64,000 nucleotides of DNA from Pleurocapsa minor HA4230-MV1 (GTDB taxonomy: Bacteria; Cyanobacteriota; Cyanobacteriia; Cyanobacteriales; Xenococcaceae): positions 110,749 through 174,748 of the forward strand of contig JAHHHZ010000027.1 in the NCBI GenBank assembly GCA_019359095.1, read 5' to 3'. Below are positions 53,208 to 62,503 of this stretch, one piece after another. A program made the position numbers and the translations under genes. The notes under the pieces were generated by a model, which was not told where the DNA came from, did not search any database, and saw only the letters and a program-made list of their open reading frames with translations. Positions within the stretch are counted from its first letter, which is position 1; the number at the start of each line of letters is the position of its first letter.

Positions 53208-53445
53208 TAGTTAGATAGCGATCGCTGACTGCATACACAAGACGATTTGTATCGTCTATGCGACGTGACCACAATCCTGATAAATTTTCTTTTAGAGGTT
53301 CAGGCTTACCAATCCCTATAAAGGGAGTACTTTTTGTAGCTTTAATTAGTTTGTTAATTCTCTTTAGCGTTTTTTTATCCTGACTCTGCCAGTAAACATA
53401 ACTATCCCAGGCTTCATCAGTCCAGGCTAAAATCCGACTACTCAT
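53182..53445 (-). CDS. yoeB: YoeB-family toxin (type II TA)
   Basis: An 87-residue RelE-fold ribosome-dependent mRNA endonuclease. The start ILAWTDEAWDSYVYWQSQDK, then KRINKLIKATKSTPFIGIGK, PEPLKENLSGLWSRRIDDTN, and a C-terminus ending in ISCRFHY (catalytic His and Tyr) match YoeB. It follows the YefM antitoxin with an 8-base overlap. Catalytic residues look intact. The stop codon lies inside trmD. Confidence 0.9.
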   Translation of the reverse strand: MSSRILAWTDEAWDSYVYWQSQDKKTLKRINKLIKATKSTPFIGIGKPEPLKENLSGLWSRRIDDTNRLVYAVSDRYLTIISCRFHY

Positions 53446-53692
53446 CCAACAAATCTTTTTCCGTCACTTGTCCTTGTTCATATTGGGCGATCGATCTGAT
53501 TAAATGAGCAGCATTTGCTGGAGATTTGAGTAAATGGACTGTTTCCAGCAAACTATTAAAATAGTCCAGGGACATAACCACGACATCATCAGCATTTCGC
53601 CTAGTGATTACGGTATAGTCTGCATCTTCAATTACTCGATCTAAAATCTTTTTGAGCTTGTTCCTTGCTTCAGTAAAGGTTACTATTTTCAT
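53438..53692 (-). CDS. yefM: YefM-family antitoxin
   Basis: An 84-residue Phd/YefM protein (MKIVTFTEARNKLKKILDRV, then DYTVITRRNADDVVVMSLDY) with the usual DNA-binding N-terminus and a flexible C-terminal part that clamps the toxin. It precedes yoeB and overlaps it by 8 bases, the normal layout. It likely autorepresses the operon together with YoeB. Confidence 0.9.
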   Translation of the reverse strand: MKIVTFTEARNKLKKILDRVIEDADYTVITRRNADDVVVMSLDYFNSLLETVHLLKSPANAAHLIRSIAQYEQGQVTEKDLLDE

Positions 53693-53713
53693 TAATCGAA
53701 CCTGTCTTACTAT

Positions 53714-53905
53714 TTGTACAAGTATACTGAATTATTTTTAGTTTCTCAATTTATAATTGCTAGAACAGTATCTCAAGCCATCAAAGCTAAAAAACCTAAA
53801 ACACGTTATGTTGCAGGTTTTTTAGCCAAACCTGTAATTCTGATACAGAAGTGGTTAGGCGATCGCATTTTAGACAAAATCATTACAAATCCAATTTTAA
53901 AATAA
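53714..53905 (+). pseudogene. C-terminal remnant of a short-chain dehydrogenase/reductase
   Basis: The 63-codon frame carries SQAIKAKKPKTRYVAGFLAK followed by PVILIQKWLGDRILDKIIT, the typical last stretch of a classical SDR. The Rossmann GxxxGxG and YxxxK parts are missing, and the sequence upstream of 53714 belongs to the TA locus. I read it as a leftover of a gene truncated by insertion of the TA pair or by deletion. Low function likelihood. Confidence 0.55.
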
Positions 53906-53971
53906 GGGCAGAACAAAAATTTTATAGTCGCTGAAACTCGGCTTCATCTTCTTCCAAAAGAGTATTAATTG

Positions 53972-54400
53972 TTAATCGGGAAACCAATCTTCATCTAAAA
54001 CTTGTGTTAAGCTCAGGTCGATTGTTTCTGGTAAATCAAATAATTTACCGACCGAGCGCTTTGAATCAAGTAAAATCTCTACATACATTTCAGCTAAATT
54101 TGCTTTTAAACTAGGAGATTCCTTCAGCCTTTTACGAAGTAAGACCCGAAAGTTAACTACTTCTGATTGCCAATGCTTTTTGTTTCTTTCTTTCTCTGTT
54201 TCCCAATATTTGAGCTTTAATAGATGTTCAGTCAAACGCAGTAATAAGCTCTCTACAGCCCGCTTTTGACTTTTGCCCATATCATCAATTTCTTCAATTA
54301 GGTTATCCCAATCTACCTTTAAATAATCTTTATTTTTGAGATTTTCAACCATTGTTTGAGTCCACAAATAATAGTCTTCTTCATATTTCACTTTAGCCAT
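53972..54400 (-). CDS. DUF29-domain protein
   Basis: A 142-residue protein with the DUF29 pattern: YEEDYYLWTQTMVENLKNKD, then NLIEEIDDMGKSQKRAVESL and LLRLTEHLLKLKYWE, and a basic helix following. The family is abundant in cyanobacteria and has no known function. No TA partner or other link is evident. It has no signal peptide or membrane helix. Confidence 0.88.
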   Translation of the reverse strand: MAKVKYEEDYYLWTQTMVENLKNKDYLKVDWDNLIEEIDDMGKSQKRAVESLLLRLTEHLLKLKYWETEKERNKKHWQSEVVNFRVLLRKRLKESPSLKANLAEMYVEILLDSKRSVGKLFDLPETIDLSLTQVLDEDWFPD

Positions 54401-54474
54401 TTGCTTTTAAGAAATTGTTTTAACTTTAATAATATTTTAAATGCGATCGCCAAGCGTGGGCTAAAGCTCAATAT

Positions 54475-55665
54475 TTAAATATCTCCAGGAATTTGCGCCA
54501 CAATTTGTTTACCAATTTCAATCGAAGCAGTAGCAGCAGGGGAAGGAGCGTTACAGACATGCAGGGCTTTATTGCCATTAACAATTAAAAAGTCTTCAAC
54601 CATCTTGCCATCATTTTTTAAAGCTTGCGCCCTTACTCCAGCAGGAGTGGGAACAACATCTTCAGCTTGCACTTCAGGGATTAATCTTTGTAAACTACGG
54701 ACAAAAATAGTCTTGCTGTAGGAGCGAATCATCTCCTGGATTCCTTCATTATAAAATTTCCCTGCCAGTTTCCAAAACCCAGGATAGGTCATGGTATCCA
54801 TGAAGTCTTTTAGATCGAAATCGAACTTATTATACGCTTCTCGTTTAAAGCCTAGTACTGCATTTGGGCCTGCATGAACGCTACCATCAATACCAGGGGT
54901 AAAATGGACTCCTAAAAAGGGAAAGTTAGGATTTGGTACGGGATAAATTGCACCATTAACTAAATATTTTTTTTCAGGAGTTAACTCGTAATATTCGCCT
55001 CTGAAGGGAACTATTTTGGCTGGGGGTTTTTCCTGGGCTAATTCTGTTAAGCGATCGCTATATAATCCCCCGCAGTTAATTAAAAATTCTGTCTGATATT
55101 CCCCTTGATTTGTGGTGATTAAATGACCTTTAGATCCAGATTTAATCCCCGTGACGCAAGTATTGAGCAATAGATCTACTCCTTGCTCTTTGGCGAGCGC
55201 TGCATATTGCTGGCAAACCTGTTTATAGTCAACTATTCCTGTTGATTTGACCCAAATTCCCGCTAAGCAATTAACATGAGGTTCTATTTCTTGTACTTGC
55301 TCTTTAGTAATCTTTTTAATCTCAAGTTCATTAGCTAATCCCCGATCATAAAGATTATCTAACAGAGGTAATTCATGCTCTTCTGTCGCAACGATGACTT
55401 TGCCACATATTTTATAATCGATATTGTGTTGTTGGCAAAAATCTACCATTGAGCGATTACCATCACGGCAAAGTTTGGCTTTATAACTCCCTGGTTTGTA
55501 GTAAATGCCCGAATGAATTACACCACTATTGTGTCCTGTCTGATGAGCAGCCCATGATGCTTCTTTTTCTAATAAAGCTATCTTAGCAGCAGGAAAACGT
55601 TTACTAAGAGCCATTGCCGTAGACAACCCAACAATTCCACCACCGATAATAGTATAGTTATACAT
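54475..55665 (-). CDS. lhgO: L-2-hydroxyglutarate oxidase
   Basis: A 396-residue FAD-dependent dehydrogenase/oxidase. The FAD motif is TIIGGGIVGLSTAMALSKRF (residues 5-24), followed by HQTGHNSGVIHSGIYYKPGS and the late SPAATASIEIGKQI. It oxidises L-2-hydroxyglutarate to 2-oxoglutarate at the membrane, repairing a side product of other dehydrogenases. The length matches the family. It is separated from the methyltransferase gene upstream by a terminator. Confidence 0.88.
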   Translation of the reverse strand: MYNYTIIGGGIVGLSTAMALSKRFPAAKIALLEKEASWAAHQTGHNSGVIHSGIYYKPGSYKAKLCRDGNRSMVDFCQQHNIDYKICGKVIVATEEHELPLLDNLYDRGLANELEIKKITKEQVQEIEPHVNCLAGIWVKSTGIVDYKQVCQQYAALAKEQGVDLLLNTCVTGIKSGSKGHLITTNQGEYQTEFLINCGGLYSDRLTELAQEKPPAKIVPFRGEYYELTPEKKYLVNGAIYPVPNPNFPFLGVHFTPGIDGSVHAGPNAVLGFKREAYNKFDFDLKDFMDTMTYPGFWKLAGKFYNEGIQEMIRSYSKTIFVRSLQRLIPEVQAEDVVPTPAGVRAQALKNDGKMVEDFLIVNGNKALHVCNAPSPAATASIEIGKQIVAQIPGDI

Positions 55666-55728
55666 ATATGACTAAGTATTAATAATTAAGCTACGTTCAA
55701 TCAATCCAAGCTTTAAACAAAACAAGAA

Positions 55729-55764
55729 ATAAGGGATGAAGATTAATTCCTCCTCATCCCTTAT
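55729..55764 (-). terminator. Terminator after the C-methyltransferase operon
   Basis: ATAAGGGATGA (55729-55739) pairs perfectly over 11 bases with TCATCCCTTAT (55754-55764), loop 14. On the minus strand it is followed by TTCTTGTTTTG, a weak T-tract. It is 18 bases past the stop of the methyltransferase gene and ends the CDP-sugar operon before lhgO. Confidence 0.7.
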
Positions 55765-55782
55765 CTTTAACTTGATATCTGG

Positions 55783-57018
55783 TTACAGTGCCACAACTTC
55801 GGTGGTCACACCCATATTTTTCAGCATTTCGCTAATTTCTGGAGTATAAATGGCATTCATTACAATGACTTTATCTGGTTGATAAGATTTGAGAAATTCT
55901 GGGGACATAATTTCTTTGCCCACCCCAGGAATATATTTGCCATGACGATGAGGGTTAATATCGACAGCATATTCAATCTTGTCAATAGTTTTGAGGGTAG
56001 TTAAGAAAGCCACGCATTTAGAACCAGAACCCCAAACTACAACTTTTTCTTGTTTAGCGTGAGCATCATCTAAATACTTTTTCCAGTAATCTAGCTTGCC
56101 TGTAATCTTCTCAGTAAATAGCTGCACGTCTTGAGCAACATCTTCTACCGTTTCTTCAAAAGGATGAACCTTATCTGAAGGCATAGCAACAGGCTTAGCT
56201 TCAATTAATAAATACTGATCGCCATAGTCGCAATATAGATCTGTTACTTCAAATCCACTGTTGCGGAATAAACGAGCTAAGGTACCAGGACTAAAATAAG
56301 AACAGTGTTCGTAATAGATATCTTCAAAAGCTTGCTCTTTTAAGACTCTAGTGTTATCTGGGATTTCAAATACTACGGTAGTATCGCGATCGCCGATGGA
56401 CTTACGCACTGTTTTGATAAACTCAGAGGTAGGCTGAATATGCTCTAGGGTATGGCGACAACAAATAAAATCACCAACATACTCGGAATGCTTTTCAGAA
56501 TAGTAATCTTGAATAAAGGTCACGCGATCTGCTGCCTCACTTTCTACTCTTCCAGGTACGACGCTGGGGTCAATACCCACTCCACGGTTGTTACCTAATT
56601 CACACAGAAGCAGTAAGAAATCTCCCTTGCTACAGCCGATTTCGATAATGTCTTTATTGTGCAGATCGTATTTATCGATTAAGTGATTGGCAAGCTTTAG
56701 GGAAAATTTATTAAATGTGGGAGAATAGCTTTGTTGATCTTCGTAGTTTGGTGCATAGGATGACCATTTGGCATCAAATTCAGTATTGGTAATAAAACCA
56801 CAGCGATCGCAAAATCCTAAAACTACGTCTCCAGTCGGAAAATTACTTGCTTCAGATCGATCCGATATCATCAAGCAACTATGAACGGGAACATCTCGAA
56901 CTTCGTAAAAAACCTCTAGTTCATGATGACCACAGTTAGGACATGAATGCTGAACTTTTTGGGTTTTGGTTTCTGAGGAACTGGGATTGGAAATTATATT
57001 TCTCACCATAACTGACAC
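55783..57018 (-). CDS. SAM-dependent sugar C-methyltransferase (copy 1)
   Basis: A 411-residue three-domain methyltransferase. An N-terminal zinc domain (CPNCGHHELEVFY; FCDRCGF), a class I SAM domain (KDIIEIGCSKGDFLLLLCEL, about 121-140), and a C-terminal Methyltransf_14-type domain (VVWGSGSKCVAFLTTLKTID; GKYIPGVGKEIMSPEFL). This architecture is that of NDP-hexose C-methyltransferases such as TylC3. It is a tandem relative of the next gene and belongs with the CDP-sugar genes at 58536-60360. Confidence 0.85.
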   Translation of the reverse strand: MSVMVRNIISNPSSSETKTQKVQHSCPNCGHHELEVFYEVRDVPVHSCLMISDRSEASNFPTGDVVLGFCDRCGFITNTEFDAKWSSYAPNYEDQQSYSPTFNKFSLKLANHLIDKYDLHNKDIIEIGCSKGDFLLLLCELGNNRGVGIDPSVVPGRVESEAADRVTFIQDYYSEKHSEYVGDFICCRHTLEHIQPTSEFIKTVRKSIGDRDTTVVFEIPDNTRVLKEQAFEDIYYEHCSYFSPGTLARLFRNSGFEVTDLYCDYGDQYLLIEAKPVAMPSDKVHPFEETVEDVAQDVQLFTEKITGKLDYWKKYLDDAHAKQEKVVVWGSGSKCVAFLTTLKTIDKIEYAVDINPHRHGKYIPGVGKEIMSPEFLKSYQPDKVIVMNAIYTPEISEMLKNMGVTTEVVAL

Positions 57019-57153
57019 TCCAGGATAAAATTTGAGTTGCTAAAAAGACTAGTTACGCTTTAACTAGCTCTAACTAATTGTTGTTAGAAATAAACCTTGA
57101 TGTTTGAATTTTGCTTAAGCTGAACTTAATCAGTTGGCAGGTTAGCTACCCGA

Positions 57154-58383
57154 TCAAACAATTTTAGGTTTGGGGATGGGAACAATAAATTTTCCTCCAG
57201 CTTTTTGATATTCTTGTTGTTGCTGTATGATTTCTTCGGCAAAATTCCAGGCAAGGATCAATACATAGTCGGGTTGATCTTCTAGCAACTTAGTAGGAGG
57301 AAAGATTGGTAGATGATTGACGCTCATATAGCGTCCGTGCTTAAAAGTGTTCAAGTCTACTATATAATCCAACAAAGTTTTATCAATATCCAGGTAACTA
57401 AGCATGGTTGTGGCTTTAGCCGCAGCACCATAACCCACAACTCTTTTGCCTTGCTTTTTCAAATCCCACAGAATATCTAAGAGAGAATGTTTGAAATTTG
57501 CTACCTTGTCAGCAAAATCTTGGTAGTAAACCATCTGATCTACCTGTGCCGACTGTTCAGCTTCTAATAAAGACTTGACTGAATCTTTTACCGCTTCTTT
57601 TGGTTCAACATACAAGCGCAAAGATCCACCGTGGATTTTAGTATGTTCAATATCGTTTAAATATAAATTATGTCTTCTAAACAACTTATCTAAAGCTGTC
57701 ACCGAGTAATAACAAAGGTGCTGATGGTAAATCGTGTCAAACTCGCAATGTTCCACCAAATCGACTAGATAAGGAGCTTCAATTACCGCTACTCCTGTAT
57801 CTTTTAATAGCAACGAAATTCCAGTTACAAAGCCATTTAAGTCTGGCACGTGAGCCAAAACATTATTAGCTAAAAACACATCCGCTTGCTTGCCTTCATC
57901 CTTTAGCTTCTGAGCTAATTCTTGACCAAAGAAAGTACAAATCGAGTTAACACCTTTTTCAATGGCTGCATTTACAGGGCCAGAGGCTGGATCGATCCCT
58001 AGTACAGGAATATCCGCGTCAACAAAGTTTTTCAGCATATAACCATCATTACTGGCAGCTTCAATCACTAAGCTATTGCGGTCTAAATTTCTGGTTTTAA
58101 TTAAATTTTTGGCACTATCACCAAAGTGTTTAAGTAAAGATACTGATACCGATGAGAAATAAGGATAATCTTGACAAAAGAGAATCTCTGGAGGAACTAT
58201 TTCGGTAATTTGCACCAGACTACATTCAGGACAAAATACTAGATCTAAAGGAGCAGTGTATTCTGGTGAATCAAACTGTTCTGGAGTTAAAAGATTATCG
58301 GCAAGAGGAGTATAGCCAAAAGAAATAATTGATTTAAGGTCTGTGTTCCCGCAGGAAAGACAACTTGGCTGATGATTATTCAT
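57154..58383 (-). CDS. SAM-dependent sugar C-methyltransferase (copy 2)
   Basis: A 409-residue protein with the same three-domain layout: a zinc domain ([20 protein letters not shown] and FCPECS), the class I domain ([20 protein letters not shown]), and a C-terminal Rossmann-like domain ([39 protein letters not shown]). It is likely a C-3-methyltransferase for a 4-keto-deoxysugar. The two copies differ in the glycine motif, so they probably act on different positions or intermediates. Confidence 0.85.
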   Translation of the reverse strand: MNNHQPSCLSCGNTDLKSIISFGYTPLADNLLTPEQFDSPEYTAPLDLVFCPECSLVQITEIVPPEILFCQDYPYFSSVSVSLLKHFGDSAKNLIKTRNLDRNSLVIEAASNDGYMLKNFVDADIPVLGIDPASGPVNAAIEKGVNSICTFFGQELAQKLKDEGKQADVFLANNVLAHVPDLNGFVTGISLLLKDTGVAVIEAPYLVDLVEHCEFDTIYHQHLCYYSVTALDKLFRRHNLYLNDIEHTKIHGGSLRLYVEPKEAVKDSVKSLLEAEQSAQVDQMVYYQDFADKVANFKHSLLDILWDLKKQGKRVVGYGAAAKATTMLSYLDIDKTLLDYIVDLNTFKHGRYMSVNHLPIFPPTKLLEDQPDYVLILAWNFAEEIIQQQQEYQKAGGKFIVPIPKPKIV

Positions 58384-58535
58384 AGTTAAGATTACGGATT
58401 ACTTAAGATTAAGAGGCTCAACGGTAAATGATAGAAATTAGGACAACCAGTTTTGATTGCCCTAATTTTTGCTTCCCCAAATCTGTGATTGACTTAGTTT
58501 GATCGAGTTATAACGCAAGTTAATCACTATGAAAG

Positions 58536-59582
58536 CTATTCAATCGTCGCTAGCTGTTCTTTACGCCAACGCAGCTCTCCATCAAGTAAATCATTGCCGA
58601 TTAGGTACTTAATATGAGCAATTCTTTGATATTTGGTGCCTTCAAATTCATCTAGAGTTAGACCCACCTTTTGATACACTTCATATAGCTCTGCTGCTCC
58701 TTTGCGTGTATCCCATTGAGGCTTAAAACTAGGCAAAACTTGAGCAATTTTGCTACAGTCTACGCGATAACAGCGTGTGTCAGGACCCGCATCTGGTGCA
58801 TATTCAATGCGACAGTTAGGTACTGTTTCCTTAACAATTTCAGCTATTTCGCGAATTTGATAGTTGTCTTCATTGCGACCAACGTTAAAGGCTTCATTAT
58901 GAATTAGCTCTCTTGGTGCTTCTAAAACAGCAATAAACGCTCTTGAGATGTCTTCAATATGAACAATTGGACGCCAAGGACTACCATCACTTTTGATGTA
59001 AACCAAACCTTTAGTAAATGCCCAAGCAACTAAGTTATTTAAAACTAAATCAAAACGTAATCTTGGTGATACGCCATAAGCAGTGGCATTACGTAAAAAG
59101 GTGGGACTAAAGTTATCATCAGCTAACTGACTTACTTCTTGCTCTACTTTTACCTTAGAAACTCCATAGGGAGTAACAGGGTTAAAAGCTGACTGTTCAT
59201 TCAACCAGTCTTCGCCACCTGCGCCGTAGTTACTACAGGAAGAAGAGAAAATAAAGCGACTGACTCCAGCTTGTTTTGCTAGTTTGGCTAGTTTAACTGA
59301 AGCCTTATAGTTAATTTCCTCGGTCAATTGGGGATTAAGATTACCTAAAGGATCGTTAGACAGACCAGCTAAGTGTAAAACTGCTTCAAATCCAGCTAAA
59401 TCTTCTAGCTCTACATCACGAATATCTTTAATGAGTTCAGGAATTTCGACTATTCCTTCGCCAAAAGTGCTTCTGGCATATAAATCGGTGTCTAAACCGA
59501 CAACATCATATCCTTTCTCGATCAGCATTGGAACCATGACTGTTCCGATGTAACCCTTGTGACCAGTTAGTAGTATTTTCAT
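58536..59582 (-). CDS. NAD-dependent nucleotide-sugar epimerase/dehydratase
   Basis: A 348-residue extended SDR. Its NAD motif is LLTGHKGYIGTVMVPMLIE (GxxGxxG, about 5-15) and its active site is SSSCSNYGAGG with PYGVSKVKVE (YxxxK). The start ATG at 59582 (MKILLTG) is preceded by GGGAGAACG as ribosome site. It lies inside the 3' end of the cytidylyltransferase frame (77-base overlap). Substrate is likely CDP-hexose given the neighbour, but 4,6-dehydratase versus epimerase activity cannot be told. Confidence 0.85.
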   Translation of the reverse strand: MKILLTGHKGYIGTVMVPMLIEKGYDVVGLDTDLYARSTFGEGIVEIPELIKDIRDVELEDLAGFEAVLHLAGLSNDPLGNLNPQLTEEINYKASVKLAKLAKQAGVSRFIFSSSCSNYGAGGEDWLNEQSAFNPVTPYGVSKVKVEQEVSQLADDNFSPTFLRNATAYGVSPRLRFDLVLNNLVAWAFTKGLVYIKSDGSPWRPIVHIEDISRAFIAVLEAPRELIHNEAFNVGRNEDNYQIREIAEIVKETVPNCRIEYAPDAGPDTRCYRVDCSKIAQVLPSFKPQWDTRKGAAELYEVYQKVGLTLDEFEGTKYQRIAHIKYLIGNDLLDGELRWRKEQLATIE

Positions 59583-60360
59583 TTTTTTCGTTCTCCCATG
59601 TTTTCCAAGGTGCATTACCGCTTGCCCATAAAGTTTCTAAAAGGGTTTTATCGCGCAAAGTATCCATACATTGCCAGAAACCATCGTGCTTATATGCCAT
59701 AAGCTGACCGTCACTAGCTAATTTTTCTAATGGGCCTTTCTCCCACTGGGTGTCATCGCCATCGATGTAATCAAAAATTTCAGGCTCTAGCACAAAGAAA
59801 GCACCATTGATCCAGCCTTCTTTTGTTTGAGGCTTTTCAGAGAATTCAGAGATTTGATCTCCCTGTAAATCTAAGTGACCAAAACGTGCAGGTGGTCGAA
59901 CTGCTGTCAGGGTTGCCAGCTTGCCATGAGAACGGTGGAACGCTAGTAAATCATGAAGATTTACATCAGATACGCCATCCCCCCAGGTTAACATAAAAGT
60001 TTCTCGACCAATGTAGGGTGCTAGGCGCTTAATCCTTCCACCAGTATTGGTTGTCAATCCTGTATCAATTAAATCTACATTCCAATCTAGTTGATAGCCA
60101 CCATGAGTTTTAATTTTACCGCTGCCCAAATCGACGGTTAAATTGCTGTTGAGAGCGCAGTAATCTACCATATATTTCTTGATAGCTGCACCTTTATAAC
60201 CCAAGGCAACTGTAAAATCTTTGAAGCCGTATTGATAGTAATGCATCATAATATGCCATAAAATTGGCTGACCACCAATTTCTACCATCGGTTTGGGCTT
60301 ATTTTCTGTTTCTTCGGAAATTCTAGTTCCCAATCCACCAGCAAGAAAGGCTACTTTCAT
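59506..60360 (-). CDS. rfbF: Glucose-1-phosphate cytidylyltransferase
   Basis: A 284-codon frame whose first about 257 residues match RfbF (MKVAFLAGGLGTRISEETEN; WGDGVSDVNLHDLLAFH; GFWQCMDTLRDKTLLE), which makes CDP-glucose from CTP and glucose-1-phosphate. The family ends near APWKTW. The last about 24 residues overlap the epimerase start and look unnatural. An A7 run at the overlap suggests that a one-base change removed the normal stop. It begins the CDP-sugar operon. Confidence 0.88.
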   Translation of the reverse strand: MKVAFLAGGLGTRISEETENKPKPMVEIGGQPILWHIMMHYYQYGFKDFTVALGYKGAAIKKYMVDYCALNSNLTVDLGSGKIKTHGGYQLDWNVDLIDTGLTTNTGGRIKRLAPYIGRETFMLTWGDGVSDVNLHDLLAFHRSHGKLATLTAVRPPARFGHLDLQGDQISEFSEKPQTKEGWINGAFFVLEPEIFDYIDGDDTQWEKGPLEKLASDGQLMAYKHDGFWQCMDTLRDKTLLETLWASGNAPWKTWENEKNENTTNWSQGLHRNSHGSNADRERI

Positions 60361-60634
60361 ATTTGTTGCTGCTCCTTTTTTTGAGCTTATATTAATAATT
60401 AGATTACGCCTGAATCTCTTTGTTAATGCACCCAGGTAATTTTACTAGCGTTTAAAGCCTAGCTTGAATATCAATAAATTGTAAATATACTTAAGCTATT
60501 TAAACTATAAAGTTTTAATGAATTTAAAGTTATAAACGCACATCTAATAGTCAAAGTTAATTCAAAAATATATCTATGTCAAGCAGATTAAAACAGAGTT
60601 TTGCGAATAAATCTAACTTAATTAATTACAATAT

Positions 60635-61411
60635 TTAGAAGGCTGACATAGGATTTAACCAAGCAATTAGTTCTCGGCTTAAGCTCTGTAGATTACGAGA
60701 CATTCCTTGATTAAACCATTGCCCAATTGCATCAATTGGTGTAAAAAAATCGCCAGTTTGCCACTGTATATTTTGAGATAAAGGAGTTAAGTGAGTTCCC
60801 ATTAAAGTACGTAAAGTTATCATGTTGGGAAACCTATTTTGTAAAATACTGTTCAAGTTTACTGTTTGGTCTAATTCATCTTGAGTAAACTTGAGCAATA
60901 AATTACGACGTACATTGTAATGTTCAGCAATCAACTTTTCGGTTTCTATTGGAGAAGGTGCAAACTCCACATTAAGCATAGGAGTAATATTAAACTGCTC
61001 CATAAAAGGAACGGCTCGACTAGCAGGGTAATTGTTAAACGAAATGAGAATATTTCCTGCTCTTTCTACATCATATAAACTCCCAATTAGAAGATGTAGT
61101 TTACAACCCATGCTATGTCCGATACCATAGATAGGTAGATAACCTGTGCTTAACTTATTAGTTTTTTGCAGTCTGACAATGACGGTTTCAAAACGATTTA
61201 AGACTTCGCGGGCGATCGCAAAATGATCGAACGTATTGAGAAAGGGCGTAGCGACAATGGCAAAGCCAGCCTGACTCAGTTGTTCTAAAATAGAACGATA
61301 GGATACTTGAGGTGCGGTGGCCACAAATGCGCCACCTAAAAAATGAACAATGCCCTTGACTTCCTGACGAGGAAGATAAACCCAGTTACCAGATACTTCT
61401 TGCCATTGCAT
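60635..61411 (-). CDS. DUF1350-family alpha/beta-hydrolase-like protein
   Basis: A 258-residue protein of the cyanobacterial/plant DUF1350 family: KGIVHFLGGAFVATAPQVSY, then VATPFLNTFDHFAIA and a nucleophile-elbow-like GIGHSMGCKLHLLIGSL (Ser about 95). The fold is that of an alpha/beta hydrolase, and plant forms are chloroplast proteins. Activity and substrate are not known. It is divergent from the gene at 61485. Confidence 0.85.
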   Translation of the reverse strand: MQWQEVSGNWVYLPRQEVKGIVHFLGGAFVATAPQVSYRSILEQLSQAGFAIVATPFLNTFDHFAIAREVLNRFETVIVRLQKTNKLSTGYLPIYGIGHSMGCKLHLLIGSLYDVERAGNILISFNNYPASRAVPFMEQFNITPMLNVEFAPSPIETEKLIAEHYNVRRNLLLKFTQDELDQTVNLNSILQNRFPNMITLRTLMGTHLTPLSQNIQWQTGDFFTPIDAIGQWFNQGMSRNLQSLSRELIAWLNPMSAF

Positions 61412-61484
61412 ATAATGTTCCGTTTGAGTTAACTTCGTTTTCGGTAATACTTCAAATTGATCTTAGCAAAATGCGCTCTTTTAT

Positions 61485-62246
61485 ATGCCCGATCGAGATT
61501 TAATTCGCTTATCTCAAAGCCATCTTAACCTCTTGAGTCTTTGTCCTCCTAAATTTCAGCAGGTATATATCGACTGTCTTGGTTCTCTTCCTGCCCCCGA
61601 ACAACAGGATACTATGGAGTGGGGTAGTCGCTTTCACCTGTTGATGCAGCAAAGAGAGTTAGCTTTGCCCATTGAACCTCTATTGGCTACTGATACAGAG
61701 TTGGATAGCTCATTAAAAGCCTTAATTCAAGCTACACCAGAATTAGCGCTAGACCCCAAAATTTGGCGTGAGGCGGAACACTGTCGGACGTTGAGTGTAG
61801 ATAATTTTTTATTCACTGTTATCTACGATCTATTAATTGCGGAGAATGATCGGGCAATAATTCTTGATTGGAAAACCTATCGCCAGCCGTTAGAGAGCAA
61901 AAAGCTCAGGCAAAATTGGCAAACTCGTCTCTATCTTTATGTTTTAATTGAAACTTCAGAATACAAACCCGAACAAGTTCAAATGACTTATTGGTTTGTT
62001 AAATTTGGTAAACCTAAAAACATCACCATTAAATATAGCGAGTCAAAACATCAGCAAACAAAACAAGAATTGACAGTTTTATTGAGCAATCTTGAAGTAT
62101 GGTTGCAAAATTATCAGAAATTTCACACTGATTTTCCTCACCAGCCAGATTGTGAAACCAGTTGTCCTTTTTATCAAGATTTTTCAGCAGCAGCTCATCA
62201 GAAGACACATAAACCTGTTGATGAAATTGAAGAAGTATCAATTTAA
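61485..62246 (+). CDS. PD-(D/E)XK nuclease-superfamily protein (standalone)
   Basis: A 253-residue protein with the RecB/Cas4-type nuclease core: SQSHLNLLSLCPPKFQQVYI, then GSRFHLLMQQR, AIILDWKTYRQPLES (catalytic Asp and Lys), and QTRLYLYVLIE (QxxxY). The C-terminus has CETSCPFY cysteines but lacks a full Cas4 [4Fe-4S] set. No CRISPR array or cas gene lies nearby. A DNA repair or defence role is plausible; the target is unknown. Confidence 0.8.
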   Translation: MPDRDLIRLSQSHLNLLSLCPPKFQQVYIDCLGSLPAPEQQDTMEWGSRFHLLMQQRELALPIEPLLATDTELDSSLKALIQATPELALDPKIWREAEHCRTLSVDNFLFTVIYDLLIAENDRAIILDWKTYRQPLESKKLRQNWQTRLYLYVLIETSEYKPEQVQMTYWFVKFGKPKNITIKYSESKHQQTKQELTVLLSNLEVWLQNYQKFHTDFPHQPDCETSCPFYQDFSAAAHQKTHKPVDEIEEVSI

Positions 62247-62362
62247 TAGTTAATGTGTTTAAAGATCAGGTCTGACTTAATTTGTCATAAGAATGTATAT
62301 TCTGTTCTGACTACGTCAATCTTTTATCAAGAGAAAGTAATGAATACTTTAGGTAAAAAAAG

Positions 62363-62434
62363 TGGGTCGCCTGGGATTCGAACCCAGAACCAGTCGGTTA
62401 AAAGCCGAATACTCTACCGTTGAGCTAGCGACCC
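62363..62434 (-). tRNA. trnK: tRNA-Lys (UUU)
   Basis: A complete cloverleaf on the minus strand. The acceptor arms GGGTCGC/GCGACCC pair fully, the D-arm is GCTC...GAGT, and the anticodon loop CTTTTAA gives anticodon TTT. The T-arm is CTGGG TTCGAAT CCCAG. The discriminator base is A. The 3' CCA is not encoded, as is usual in cyanobacteria. Confidence 0.97.
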
Positions 62435-62503
62435 TTGAAAACATTACGGTTTAGCCGTTTTTTCCACGGATGATTATCATAGCATAAGTTTTCGGCAAAA
62501 ATC

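Noticed and set aside
61485..62246. Cas4 / CRISPR-associated nuclease
   Set aside because: The PD-(D/E)XK motifs are present, but the four-cysteine iron-sulfur set is incomplete and no CRISPR array or other cas gene is in the window.
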